This document shows positions 30,909 to 40,534 of a stretch of DNA of 64,000 nucleotides, in pieces. Origin of the DNA: Anodontia alba (taxonomy: Eukaryota; Mollusca; Bivalvia; Lucinida; Lucinidae); assembly GCA_964016985.1 (NCBI GenBank), contig OZ024826.1, forward strand, positions 44,256,978 to 44,320,977, given 5' to 3'. The notes beneath the pieces were generated by a model. The model did not search any database. It saw only the letters and a list, made by a program, of their open reading frames with translations, and was not told the DNA's origin. The translations under genes were made by a program, and so were the position numbers. How positions within the stretch are numbered: position 1 is the first letter of the stretch; each line of letters opens with the position of its first letter.

Positions 30909-31477
30909 GATACACGCGCGCCCCCGAGTAATCCATTACTGATCATTCCGAGGCGGTACTTTCATTGTGGTACTTTTTGTTAAATGTTATGTAGTGTTTC
31001 ACTTTCTAATGTTTTACTTTTAACAACTATGTATGTTTAAGAAGATAATTCAGTTTATAAGTCTGGGTAACAGAGTTGCCACCATTTTGGAAAAAAAGTT
31101 GCCAGCTCTGCTTGCCATCTGTTCATTTTGTGGCTGCTTAATTGTATTTGTCTGTCTTTACCTTTGGTGTTGGGGGTAGATGTGGATTTGACTGTATCAG
31201 TTCCTGAGTTCACTTATTCACTTTGCTTAAAGTGACTGGAATTCCACTGTTTTGTATCTGCTGCATGTCGGATTCTGGCTTTATGTTCACATGTTCAAAA
31301 CGCCAAAAACGGTTTCATCCAAGGTGACAAAATATCACACATTCAGTACGATAAGTCAAATTATCCAAAAAAAAAATCAAGTGTTTAGATTACAGGTCAT
31401 AAGAGACAATCAATTAAAATTATGATTTATCATTTAGTTATTTTGTAGTTTTCAATTAAGTGACCATGTTATTGCTG
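30909..31477. other. No gene recognised
   Basis: Mixed sequence between the protease remnant and the right ACGGAC array. No motif. Confidence 0.4.
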
Positions 31478-31690
31478 CTACGGACCATTTACGGACCAAT
31501 TTTCGGACCATAATTGACCATTCACGGACCAAGGACTTTTCACAGACGATCTGATTGCGGACCGATGTACGATGCACCATTTACGGACTAATTATGGACT
31601 ATTCACGGACCACGCACTGCTCACGGACCAATTAGCAGTTACTATTATATATTTTGCAATTAATACAGACTATTCACGATCACGGACATG
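31478..31690. repeat. Right ACGGACCA degenerate array
   Basis: Units such as TACGGACCATT, TTCGGACCAT, CACGGACCAAG and CACGGACCAATT, spaced 10-20 bp, same orientation as the left array. Confidence 0.65.
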
Positions 31691-31749
31691 GAATGTCTAT
31701 TGGTCCATAAGCCTTTGAATGGTGCCTGTTTTGTCACCGGGCAATGTGT

Positions 31750-32060
31750 GATTGATTTGATTGAGTTGGGGTTTAACGACACGTCAACACTTGTGGGTCA
31801 TTTTGTGTCGTCTCCCAGAAAAAGGGAGAAGAGAGATAGGAGACAGTAGAGGAGATAAAAGAGAGGGACAGTGGAGAAAGGAAAATGAATGAAAGTGAAG
31901 AAACAGAAGAAATAATAACATTCCCCCTACCTTTACCTTCTGCAAGGATAGCAGGCCTTGCCCAACTGTAAGCAACTGTAAGTTAAAATATCAGTTGGAC
32001 GCCCAGTGACGTAAGACACACGACACCTTTGCCTCACCCAACTACCCCATTGGGCAACGT
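31750..32060. repeat. Probable dispersed repeat starting GGGGTTTAACG
   Basis: The segment TTGGGGTTTAACGACACGTC followed by a GA-rich stretch and AAGACACACGACACC..CCCAACTACCCC resembles a molluscan interspersed repeat I have seen described by its GGTTTAACG start. No second copy is in the window, so support is weak. Confidence 0.3.
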
Positions 32061-32138
32061 GTATATTCCGTGTTTGGAACACCTATCAGAAAATTCATGT
32101 TGGATCTTGAAGATTTTTGTTTTGTTATTTTTGTTGTT

Positions 32139-32171
32139 TTTTTTTTTTCTTTTTTTTCTTTTTTTTTTTTG
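32139..32171. repeat. T-rich tract
   Basis: Runs of T interrupted by single C. Confidence 0.9.
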
Positions 32172-32525
32172 AACAGCGCAAAAGTCCATATCCAACTATG
32201 AGCAAATAAAACAATTGTCTACGGCGGAAGGATAATTATTTCTAAAAGTGTGGATTGCCACCAAAACAACTGCTATTTTGTGAACTTTCGGAAACAAGGG
32301 GAAGTAATCAACTAGAGATAAACCGAAATCGGACGTAAACGAAGTCAATGTAAACCACGCTTAGCGGAACTCTCCTTGTCGATGAAGTGAAATCAACGCC
32401 GGATTCATTGTTAATATACCTGAATTTACTTCAATACGTCTATTAGATACTTCTGATACCCAGTTATTGCATTCAAGTACATAAAAATAAAGTAAAATCA
32501 GTAAAATACAACAAATTTTCGTATA

Positions 32526-32675
32526 ACACCCTCCCCAAAATTTCCGTACCCCTGCCCCCTCTTCCCCTGCTCCCCGCCCCCTCTTTCCCTGTCCCCCGCC
32601 CCCTTTATCCCCGATCCCCACCCCCTTAATCCCCGTCCCCCGCCCCCCTTATCCTCGGCCCCCCTGTCCACCCTC
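32526..32675. repeat. C-rich ~22-bp minisatellite
   Basis: About six units of the type CCCCCGCCCCCTTTATCCC. On the minus strand the runs of G4-G6 at regular spacing make it G-quadruplex-prone. Confidence 0.75.
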
Positions 32676-32685
32676 TCACTAATAG

Positions 32686-32785
32686 GTTTGTGTTGAGGTT
32701 TTACGGCCCAGTCAACTCAATGGGGTCATGTCAAGCGCGGTCAGTTTACCTAACCACACGTTTACTGGGCAGGCTTAGTCCTCTA
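32686..32785 (-). mobile_element. Fragment of SINE family A, inverted
   Basis: GTGTTGAGGTTTTACGGCCC, TTGACATG-type and CCACACGTTTACTGGGCAGG segments are the inverse of the 3' 100 bp of the SINE at 14740-15043. The fragment stops inside the body (at TAGTCCTCTA). No target duplication. Confidence 0.75.
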
Positions 32786-32805
32786 TAACATAAGATCTCT
32801 TGAAT

Positions 32806-32975
32806 GGAATTCACACCTGGTAATCTCGTAAGGGGTAGCTGCTGGTTATACACTCAAAATCCTTATGCAAGCTTCCGGCCATGACTTACGAGACATCCAA
32901 ATGTCAACAAACGGATACATTCTCCTGATTCATTGATTTTTAGTAAATTTCATAGACATACTTTGAATCAAAGCA
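32806..32975 (-). mobile_element. End fragment of the long-TIR element
   Basis: CACACCTGGTAATCTCGTAA, GACTTACGAGACATCCAAAT and TTTAGTAAATTTCATAGACA match the terminal inverted repeat of the element at 53577-54961. Only one end is present, so it is a solo end or truncated copy. Confidence 0.7.
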
Positions 32976-33509
32976 CTGTAGATGCTGGTGGCCTGGGCAT
33001 CAGAAGGCCCAGGGGCTTCAAAACTCACCAGATTTGAAAACATAAAACTGCATGTTCATGTTGACCAACAAAGGTTTGTAAAGACAAGATACTCAGTTTA
33101 ATTTGCATCCATATTGAAATAAGATAATAGATTGAATATTTGCAGGCAATGACAAATGACTAGAGATCCATTTGAAAGCCTGTAAAATATACAAAAAAAC
33201 CAAAAAAAAACTAGAAAAGTGTTCACAGTACATGGATGTCCCTGCTTTGGGGTCTATAAAATTGTGCAATAAACATCAAAAAGATTGCCTTTGGAAACAA
33301 AGAACACACTACAGATAAGAAAATGGGAGTCTCGGTTTTATTGAGACTCTTCATAAGCAGTAATGAAATTTGCAACACTGCTTACGCCCTCTAGCGTACA
33401 CATGAGCAGAACTCCATCTTCAAATATTCCACAATGGGCCCAATGATTCCAAAGGAAATGAAATATAATCTGCACTATGGTAAAGTACGGGGAGACGTTC
33501 TACCGCCGC

Positions 33510-33515
33510 CACACG
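33510..33515. repeat. 6-bp target duplication, left
   Basis: CACACG, identical to 34503-34508. The corresponding site at locus 1 reads CAAACGGCACT without an insertion. Confidence 0.75.
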
Positions 33516-34502
33516 CATACATGCCAAGTCTCACGCCGTGAGGAAAAACCTCACGTAATTCTGACGTTTCTCACGGGCTCACGCCGTGAGCAGTAAAACT
33601 CACGGAATCGAAAAACCCCATTGGAAAAAAATCTTAAGGCACCTTTTTTGTAGACAGTCACTGTAGTATTGGTTTCCGGATCAATAGAAGTGTATTCTAT
33701 TACGTTGAATCGAAAGCCGATAACAAGTTTCAAAATAAGTGCAAAGGTATCCGCATGACCTGTGATGGTGGACGGTGTTGATTCCGCAATAAACATGATA
33801 AACAATAGTAATTAAATGATTAAGAAGGTGTTAAATGACAGATTGGTCAATCGGACACGCTTTCTGGGTCAACTAAAGATGATCAGTTATGCTAGTGGAC
33901 GAGATAATGGCATGCGCCAATGATCTGGCTTGAAGAAAAATGGGGTTGGCGTATTGTGTCTGGTCTTAGGGTAAGTATTTGTGATAATTAGCGGCCCCTT
34001 TTATGTTGTATATTTTTTTGTTTTGTTTGCAATAATTGTCACATAAAGAATAGAATTAGAGTTGCTCAAGCAGATGTTGATATCTTTATATAAAATGCAG
34101 ATAATTTTAGTCATAAATCATTCTTAAATTTGAGTACTGCCAGTATCATGCCCAAGCGCCCTGCTTCTCCTGATGCAAAAGCATCTCCAGCATCCAAGAA
34201 AAAGGCCTATTCTGTCCATTTCAACACTGCATGGTCTGAAGAATTTCCATGGGTGAAGAAGAGCTCAAAGAGTGTACATCATGCTTTCTCAAGAGGGATA
34301 AAGTTTGCTGGCCCTCATTATTTAAACACTTTAAAGACTCCTGCAGAAGTCATGCCTTTCAAATAAATAAGCTTTAAATTTCGAAAATTACTTCGTATGA
34401 CAAAATACAGCGCCGAGAAAAAATCTCACAGAATTTTTTGAAATCTCACTTAAATTTTTCTCAGATCTCACAGATTGACCAACTGAGGTTATGGCATGTA
34501 TG
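33516..34502. mobile_element. 987-bp TIR element carrying a BED-like gene fragment
   Basis: Terminal repeats CATACATGCCA / TGGCATGTATG, perfect over 11 bp, with CACACG on both sides. Subterminal regions contain repeated CTCACG / ATCTCAC motifs (CTCACGCCGTGAG near 33530 and 33580; ATCTCACAG near 34425-34470). Internal sequence includes the reading frame at 34130-34366. No transposase domain. Confidence 0.75.
34130..34366 (+). pseudogene. Truncated zinc-finger (BED/hAT-like) N-terminal fragment
   Basis: A 78-codon frame. After a basic, Pro/Ser/Lys-rich leader (PKRPASP..SPASKKK) comes YSVHFNTAWSEEFPWVKKSS and VHHAF. The pattern W..EFPW followed by .AFC.LC is the usual beginning of BED-type or related zinc-finger domains at the N-terminus of hAT-like transposases and domesticated relatives. 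Here the frame leaves the pattern right after HHAF (SRGIKFAGPHY), so the C-x2-C pair is lost and the finger is not complete. It may be a captured first exon or a decayed transposase start. Recognition rests on about 20 residues. Confidence 0.45.
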
Positions 34503-34508
34503 CACACG
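34503..34508. repeat. 6-bp target duplication, right
   Basis: CACACG. Confidence 0.75.
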
Positions 34509-34799
34509 GCACTAATATCAGCTGCAGTGTAGTAAAATAAACGTCAAAAAGATTGCCTTTGGAAACAAATAACACTACAGATAAGAAAATGGGAGTCTCG
34601 GTTAGGCTACAGATAAGAAAATGGGAGTCTCGGTTAAACCTTGCCAAATTAGGCTACGCCAATGCGGGAGCATTGGTATACTTTAGACACATTTCTAGTT
34701 AACAAAGAATCCAAAAATAATGGGGAGGGGGGGTGGGGGGGCGGGGGAGAGTAACTTACTACATATGGCATAGTATGGATGTGCGTGCTGAATATCAGC

Positions 34800-35130
34800 A
34801 CTGCCAGGTATATGATTGGCCCCCTTTTTTCAACAAAAAGTATATGAATGGTCCGATTTTTCTGGATTCCTATGTGAAAGGCCCCATTTTTCTGACATCC
34901 TGGTATATGCACATATTTATCACTCAAGAGATTTTTCGAGGCTGCTTATCCTCTTGGTATTACATGAATTGACTGTGATATTTGTGTAACAACCAGCAAA
35001 AAATGGTACTACAAAACGGACCCATTCATATACATATTCATAAAGAGCAGTATATAAATAGGTCAGCATTTTGGATGATCAAGTATATGAATGGGTCCGT
35101 TTTTTCAAAGGCCAGGTATATGAATGGAGT
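34800..35130. repeat. Degenerate 30-40 bp minisatellite (GTATATGAATGG)
   Basis: AGTATATGAATGGTCCGATT (34839), ATGTGAAAGGCCCCATTTTT (34872), CAAGTATATGAATGGGTCCG (35079) and CAGGTATATGAATGGAGTAG (35112) are variants of one unit, often followed by TTTTTC. Non-coding. Confidence 0.6.
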
Positions 35131-35191
35131 AGGTTTTGAAATACTGGCTCGTTCACCCGTACCAAAATTACCCCTATGCTACACCGCCCCC

Positions 35192-35197
35192 GCCCCC

Positions 35198-35249
<52 letters not shown>
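35192..35249. repeat. Poly-C followed by (CA)n
   Basis: C run to 35214, then CA repeats to 35249. Confidence 0.95.
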
Positions 35250-35250
<1 letters not shown>

Positions 35251-36299
35251 GGAGAAATATAAACTCCTTTGCCTGCAAGGTCAGTAAATCTTAAACCATG
35301 AGACTAAGAAACTCAGTTATGTGTTCTCTGGTAAGCGATTTTCAGCAAAGAATCTAAAAATAAGGAGAAATGTAAGTCCCTTAAATTTGCATGCAAGCCT
35401 GCAAGGCCTAAAACTCTACAACCATAAGACTACCCTTCCCTCAGAATGGCGGGTTAAAATATAGTTTACATGTAATTATATGTAAAACAGCATGGCATTA
35501 CAAGTACATTTACTACTTCTATGCGTAAAACCAATTAATGACATGTAAAGCCATGATAATCCTGCAAAATGCATAAAATTTTACATGTATTTATGTGTCA
35601 TTTGTGGACCTAGAAAAAAATAACCTGGCAAAATCTGGCATTTATTTAACTTATTCAAAAAAACGTCTGTAAAAGAAGCCAGCTCTGGACTTAGTAATTT
35701 TCAACATGTAAAAATGCATAAAAATAAGAATTTGGAGTTTTTGTGTACAAGATACTGTTGTCTGATTGGTCAGTTTTAAACTTTAGTATATTCAGTCTCG
35801 AAGCATGAAGTCACATGGAGCACTGGAGTTATAAAATGCTGTTCTTTTCAAAACATTTTGCTATAAGATATTTGAACACAAGAGGATAGCTTATAGAAAA
35901 AATGTGAGTTATTTTAATACTTTCTCAGTATTCCATTTTGATGCATTATAAACTGGCACCAAAAGGGAGCTAAGCTCTTATGGTAGTTTCTTATGTACAT
36001 GTACATGTAGTGGGTGGGGTAGATCAGTTTTCTTTTGAATTTCATTCAAAATTATTCTACTCCTTGGTGTTTGATATATGTCATTTTTTCAGTTGAAAAT
36101 ATTAACACATTTTTAATACTGCTTATTAACTGCTTGAAAAAAAAAAAAAAAAAATATTCCAGGTCTATGGCTTATAGTTAACTTATTTTTATTAACTCTT
36201 AAAAACTGGACACCAAAAATGTAAAAAAAAAAAATAGGTCTGAGCAAATAATGTAGATCTGGATGAGGGCACTCTGTTGTGCACATGTTTTTTTGTTTT
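35250..36299. other. No gene recognised
   Basis: AT-rich, with ACATGTAAAA / TTTTACATGT segments (35468-35600) and A-runs at 36137-36154 and 36222-36234. No motif. Confidence 0.4.
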
Positions 36300-37060
36300 T
36301 TTTTTTCAAAGATTTGACAAGTCTTTAACCTGACATGATTCAGTTTTGAACTTGACCTTGTCAAAACAAACTTTATCACAAAGTTTCATGATGATCCACT
36401 GAAAAAATGAAGCCTCTGTGGTGTACAAAAAGTTTTTCAGTGATTTGACCCAGACCTAGTCTTTGAACCAACATTATCTGTATCAGACCTTGTCCTAGAT
36501 ATTATTCGTAGAAACATTTGAACTAAGTTTAAAAAATATTCAATGGAAAATGAAGCCTATAGTGTGTGCACAAGGTTTTCCTTAGATTACACCTACTGAC
36601 CTAGTTTTTTACCGGAAGTGGCCCATATTTGAACTTGGCCTAAACACTATCAAAACAAACATTCTGACAAACTTTTGTGAACATTCTTGAAAAATTAAGC
36701 CCCTATTGTGTACCCAAGGTTATTTCAATTATTTGATCTAGTAACCTAGTTTTCAAACCCACATGACCCATATTTTAACTTAACATATATAGTCTTCAAG
36801 CAAACATTCAAACAAAGTTTCATAAAGATTCAATGGAAAATGAAACCTCTATTATGTACACAATATTTTTCTAAGATTTGACCTTGTGACCTAGTTTCCA
36901 ACCCAACATAACAAGATTCAAACTTGGCCTAGATATTTCATGCAGATAAACATTCTGAGAAAGTTGCATTTAGATTGGATCAAAACTGTGCCCTCTAGAG
37001 TGTATATACAAGCAATAGTTGACAGACAGATGGACAGACTGATGGATGGATGTCCCAACG
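36300..37060. repeat. ~145-bp tandem repeat, five units
   Basis: The GAAGCC(TC)TATTGTGTAC landmark is at 36411, 36554, 36698, 36844 and 36990: spacing 143, 144, 146 and 146 bp. Each unit has GACCTAGTTTTCAACCCAAC, GAACTTGGCCTAGATA, AACATTCTGA and AAGATTCAATGGAAAATGAA. The array ends in ACAGACAGATGGACAGACTG. Probably a core of a pearl-like element; its outer ends are not visible. Confidence 0.75.
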
Positions 37061-37164
37061 TACAAGGAACATCATGGAATATCCCAAAAGCACACCATAA
37101 GCACTTCTTGCTCAGGTGACCTAAAAGTATCACAACTACATCTGATATTACTATGAATTTCCCA

Positions 37165-37266
37165 TTTACATGTAGAGTTTTATTACATGTAGAATTTTAT
37201 GCGTAAAATTTTATGTGTAGAATTTAATGCGTAAAATTTTACGTGTAGAATTTTATGCATAAAATG
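37165..37266. repeat. ~15-bp minisatellite (ATGYGTARAATTTT)
   Basis: About six alternating units such as ACATGTAGAATTTTATGCGT and AAAATTTTACGTGTAGAATT. Confidence 0.75.
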
Positions 37267-37501
37267 TTTTCATGCAGAAATAAGAAAAATATTTACCTAA
37301 CACCCACTTGATCTTATCTAGACCTATGTTTATAAACTGACCCTCCCTCCTCCTCCCCCAAAAAAATAAAAAGAAAAAAGAAATACAACACTTCTGAACT
37401 GCCAGGAAAAGTAAGATGAATAAATTATTTTTTTTTGTTTTTTTTGCAATAAAAACTTACCTATACATGTTGGTCTAGAATTTCTTGCATGTATACTTAT
37501 A

Positions 37502-37698
37502 TTAACCCATAATGAATAAATGCTGAATAAATTAAGCTGGCACACCCACTTCTAATTTTCAGCCAATCTGATTACTTGATCCAGCTTGTTGATACAAATT
37601 CACATTCTTAATTGCAAGCAGTGCAGATCCAACTAATCTTGATCTTCACTGTTTGCAAAAGCAGGGTATATCCGGTTTCAGCAGGACTAAGAATAAGG
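37502..37698. mobile_element. piggyBac-like MITE, diverged copy
   Basis: The left end (TTAACCCATAATGAA then TGCTGAATAAATTAAG) is altered; the right end reads TTCAGCAGGACTAAG. Internal CCACTTCTAATTTTCAGCCA, TGATCCAGCTTGTTGAT and AAGCAGGGTATATCCGG match the better copy at 52328-52537. Confidence 0.6.
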
Positions 37699-38370
37699 AA
37701 TAAATAATTCAGATATCCCCTCAGTTATTAATTTACATTGCATATTTTACACAGAAGATCAGTTATACAATTTTAAGGTGTTGGTTTTTGTTTCTTTTTG
37801 TCATTTAGTAGTGTGGCATTTTCTTTTTTTGGACAATATCTTATTTGGACTCAACACTGTCATTTAGCAGCAATGAATTGCAAATGCCCTTGGGAAGAAT
37901 ATTAGAATAAATGTGGTAGATTGTCTTTATCATTTCTGATGCCAATTTTGAACTGAACTTTATATTTTCAGATGCCATTTGAAATTTTTTGAAGGTTGCA
38001 GGACAAAGGAGGGCCACAATAGCAGTTTATGTTACTCAAGCAGAAGTAATCCAAGTGATTTGGTAAGTTTTTTTTTTGTTTTCTGTTTTTTTGTCATTAT
38101 ACATAGCTCTTGATAAGATGGGGTTTTTTTTCAATCCAAAAGTATTGATATTTTTCTTATTTCTCCACATGTCTTTAAGGGTTAATAGAACTGTTGCACA
38201 GTACCTTATATAAAAGTAGTAAAGGCCCTTACCTGCCTGTGAATTTGCATACTATATTCAACTTAATTACTGCACTGTGCAGTTTTTCAAAATTGCTGGG
38301 AAAACCTTTGGTGAAATATGGACCAGCCTTTACTAGGGGTACACTTTGACACTTAGCACTCGGGGTAAAA
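37699..38370. other. No gene recognised
   Basis: AT-rich with T-runs. A TTTTTCTTATTTCTCCACAT segment at 38152-38172 is a motif adjoining hairpin elements elsewhere. Confidence 0.4.
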
Positions 38371-38374
38371 TTTT

Positions 38375-38529
38375 CAGATGACATATTGGAATATTTTTAA
38401 CTTATTTGTCCCAGGAAACAGGATTTGATATTTCATGCAAATGTTCTACATTGGAGACCATTTGCATGAAATGTCAAATCCTGTGTTCTTGGGAAAAAAA
38501 AAAAAAAAAAATATCACCAATTGAATCTG
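38375..38529. mobile_element. Hairpin MITE (CAGGATTTGAYATTTCATGC)
   Basis: CAGGATTTGATATTTCATGC and its inverse GCATGAAATGTCAAATCCTG form ~30-bp arms around an ATTGGAGACC loop segment (38409-38493). Outer CAGATGACATATTGG pairs weakly with CCAATTGAATCTG. An A18 run interrupts the right side. Same family as 11744-11890. Confidence 0.7.
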
Positions 38530-38599
38530 CTTAATTAGCTGAGAGATGGAAAAGGTTAAAAACAAAAACAGATTGTCTTGAGAGATAATTTTGCATCAA

Positions 38600-38656
38600 G
38601 AAACAAGAAACATCAAATCCAGTTTTCTTAAAAAAATATTTTTAAATGTCTGCTGA
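38600..38656. repeat. Half copy of the hairpin MITE
   Basis: ACATCAAATCCAGTTTTCTT, then AAAAAAATATTTTTAAATG and GTCTGCTGA at 38648-38656. Right half only. Confidence 0.5.
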
Positions 38657-38789
38657 GTTTTGACCCAGCATGCAAAGCATTATTAAATCCTTGATTGATG
38701 TGAAACAGTGGTCTTATTTCTCCATATAAACATATATATTGTGGGCACAGAGAAGTACCTCATGGATGTACTTCAAAAAATAACCATCA

Positions 38790-38791
38790 GG

Positions 38792-38822
<31 letters not shown>

Positions 38823-38945
38823 GCCATCAGAAAAGTATAGTCCTCAGAAAAGATGGCAAATCCTGAACGGAATCGCCAAAACGATGACAAATCCCGCAAC
38901 AGAATGGCAGAAAAGATGGCAAATCCCGCAACAGAATCGCCACTC
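38790..38945. repeat. Short tandem duplication after poly-A
   Basis: Poly-A at about 38799-38821, then AAAAGATGGCAAATCC occurs twice (about 38849 and 38910) with GCAACAGAATGGC / GCAACAGAATCGC. Confidence 0.65.
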
Positions 38946-39111
38946 CTAAATTTGGTGTATATTTCAATAGGATATATCATAGAAATATTGAAACAGTCTG
39001 AAATAAAAAGAGACAAAGATTATATGAAATGTGCCAAAATAGTAAATGAAAACAATAATAGCTAGGTATACTGACAATCATATATCATAATCACAATCAG
39101 ATTTTTTATTA

Positions 39112-39311
39112 TTCCTTGTCATGCTGAATAAATTAAGATGCCACTCTCACTTCTAATTTTCTGCCAATCAGACTACTTGATCCAGCTTGTTGATATGAAT
39201 TCAAATACCGAATAACAAACACAGATTCAGATCAGTTCAGAAGCCAACTGATCTGGCTCTACACTGTTTGCAAAGGCAGGGCATATCTGGGTTCAGCAGG
39301 ACAAGGATTAA
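39112..39311. mobile_element. piggyBac-like MITE adjoining LINE RT
   Basis: CCTTGTCATGCTGAA left and TTCAGCAGGACAAGGATTAA right, with the central AGATCAGTTCAGAAGCCAAC / GATCTGGCTCTACACTGTTT hairpin. The left TTAA is lost. The right TTAA coincides with the end of the RT frame (stop TTA on the plus strand), so it appears to sit at, or to have cut, the LINE 3' end. Confidence 0.65.
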
Positions 39312-40525
39312 CATGCTGCAACATCCACATCAGTGGGCCCACTTCCAGAGAGCTGGCTTGCTGCACGCATGGCAGATCTCACCCCAGATCTCCACGTATG
39401 TATATCATGAGGGTTAATAGCCGAGAGCTTCTAGTCTCTACAATCCCTGTCTGTCCGCTGCTTCCATGCCATCTTGGGCCTCCCAGGACCACACTTTTCA
39501 CAACCTGTATGTAAAAGGCTGTCTTGACTGCACCATTAGAGCATTCCACATGTCCATACCAGCAGAGCCTTCTCTCCTTCAGAATGAGGTCCAGATCCTC
39601 AATGCCAAATCGCGCAAGTAGCTCATTGGACCTGATGGTGACAATGTCTTGTGGCCTGACATTGCAGATCTGTCTAATCATTGCCCTGTCATTCTGCTGC
39701 AGATGCTTGAGGTTTGGCTTTGTCAATGGCCAAGTCTCACTGGCATGAAGCATTGCACTATGCACACAAGAGCTGTACACATGGCCACATCTTCCAGGCA
39801 TTATCACACATGTTGTGGTTGAAAGTTCACAGCCATCTGCTGCTGAGAGCATGTCTCCTAGGCAGCAAAAGGAAGCTACCACCTCTAGCTTGTCAGGTCC
39901 GACCTGGACTTCCTTCTGTTGTCTGCCTTCCAAGGGACGTGCAGTTCCCTGGCACCATGTACGTCTGTAGTCAGGGTCCTTTGTCAAGCGCTTGAGCCCA
40001 CTGCATTTCTTGTGCACCCAGTGCTTGCAGACATTGCAAAAGATGTTGTTGCTGCCCACTCCAGTGTGAAAGACGGTGCATGGACACTTGCCTGCAGGAG
40101 GTCCAGGCCCGTACCACAGATCATGATCTTCATCTTTCCTGCATTTACTTTCAGTCCTTTCTTTTCCATTGCTTCTTTCCAAGTCAAGAGCCTTCTGACA
40201 CATTCCTTCATTGATGATAACAAGGTCATTTACATAGAGGACTCCAGAGCAGAACTCTTATGATAAGGCTTCAAGCAAAATGATGAAGAGCAGTGGGCTG
40301 ATACTGAGCCTTGGTGAACATCAACCTTCACTTTGAACTCTTCACTGTACCCCTCACCAACACAGAAATGGCTCTGTGCATTTGCATACATCCCCTGCAT
40401 CAGTCGCACAATCCACTCCTCCACACCAAGTTTTCTCAGCGCCCACCAGATGGCCTTCCGAGGTACTGGATCATGTGCCTTCTCTAGGTCTATAAAAGCC
40501 ATGTAAAGTCTCTTGTTGGCAGCTA
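39308..40525 (-). pseudogene. LINE reverse transcriptase, frameshifted; YADD reads YVND
   Basis: Minus strand. From about 40523: LAANKRLYMAFIDLEKAHDP (catalytic region A, FIDLEKAF type), RKLGVEEWIVRLMQGMYANA and VKVDVHQGSV (with QGS). After a frameshift comes LYVNDLVIINEG, where LYADDL is expected: the first catalytic aspartate is Asn. Then follow LLTWKEAMEKKGLKVNAGKM, a cysteine-rich CNVCKHWVHKKCSG segment, LEVVASFCCLGDMLSAA, CVHSAMLHASETWPLTKPNL, IRQICNVRPQDIVTIRSNEL and RLCWYGHVECSNGAVKTAF, ending DVDVAAC and stop at 39308. This is the common animal LINE RT with a GDML (YLG-like) box and WYGHV motif. Several frameshifts, a lost catalytic residue and a missing N-terminus make it inactive. 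The piggyBac-like MITE abuts the 3' end. Confidence 0.8.
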
Positions 40526-40534
40526 GATCAAATA

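Larger units (their letters stand above)
33269..34640. repeat. ~270-bp tandem unit, locus 2, with one insertion
   Basis: GATTGCCTTTGGAAACAAAG occurs at 33281 and 34542. Removing the 987-bp insertion plus one target copy leaves a unit of about 268 bp. Landmarks GGGAGTCTCGGTTTTATTGA, CAATGATTCCAAAGGAAATG and TAATCTGCACTATGG are shared with locus 1. The second unit is broken by a short tandem duplication (ACAGATAAGAAAATGGGAGT twice, about 34574 and 34608). Confidence 0.75.

Noticed and set aside
39379..40203. Intact gene call for the 274-codon frame
   Set aside because: Only one segment of a frameshifted LINE RT; upstream parts are in other frames and a catalytic Asp is lost.
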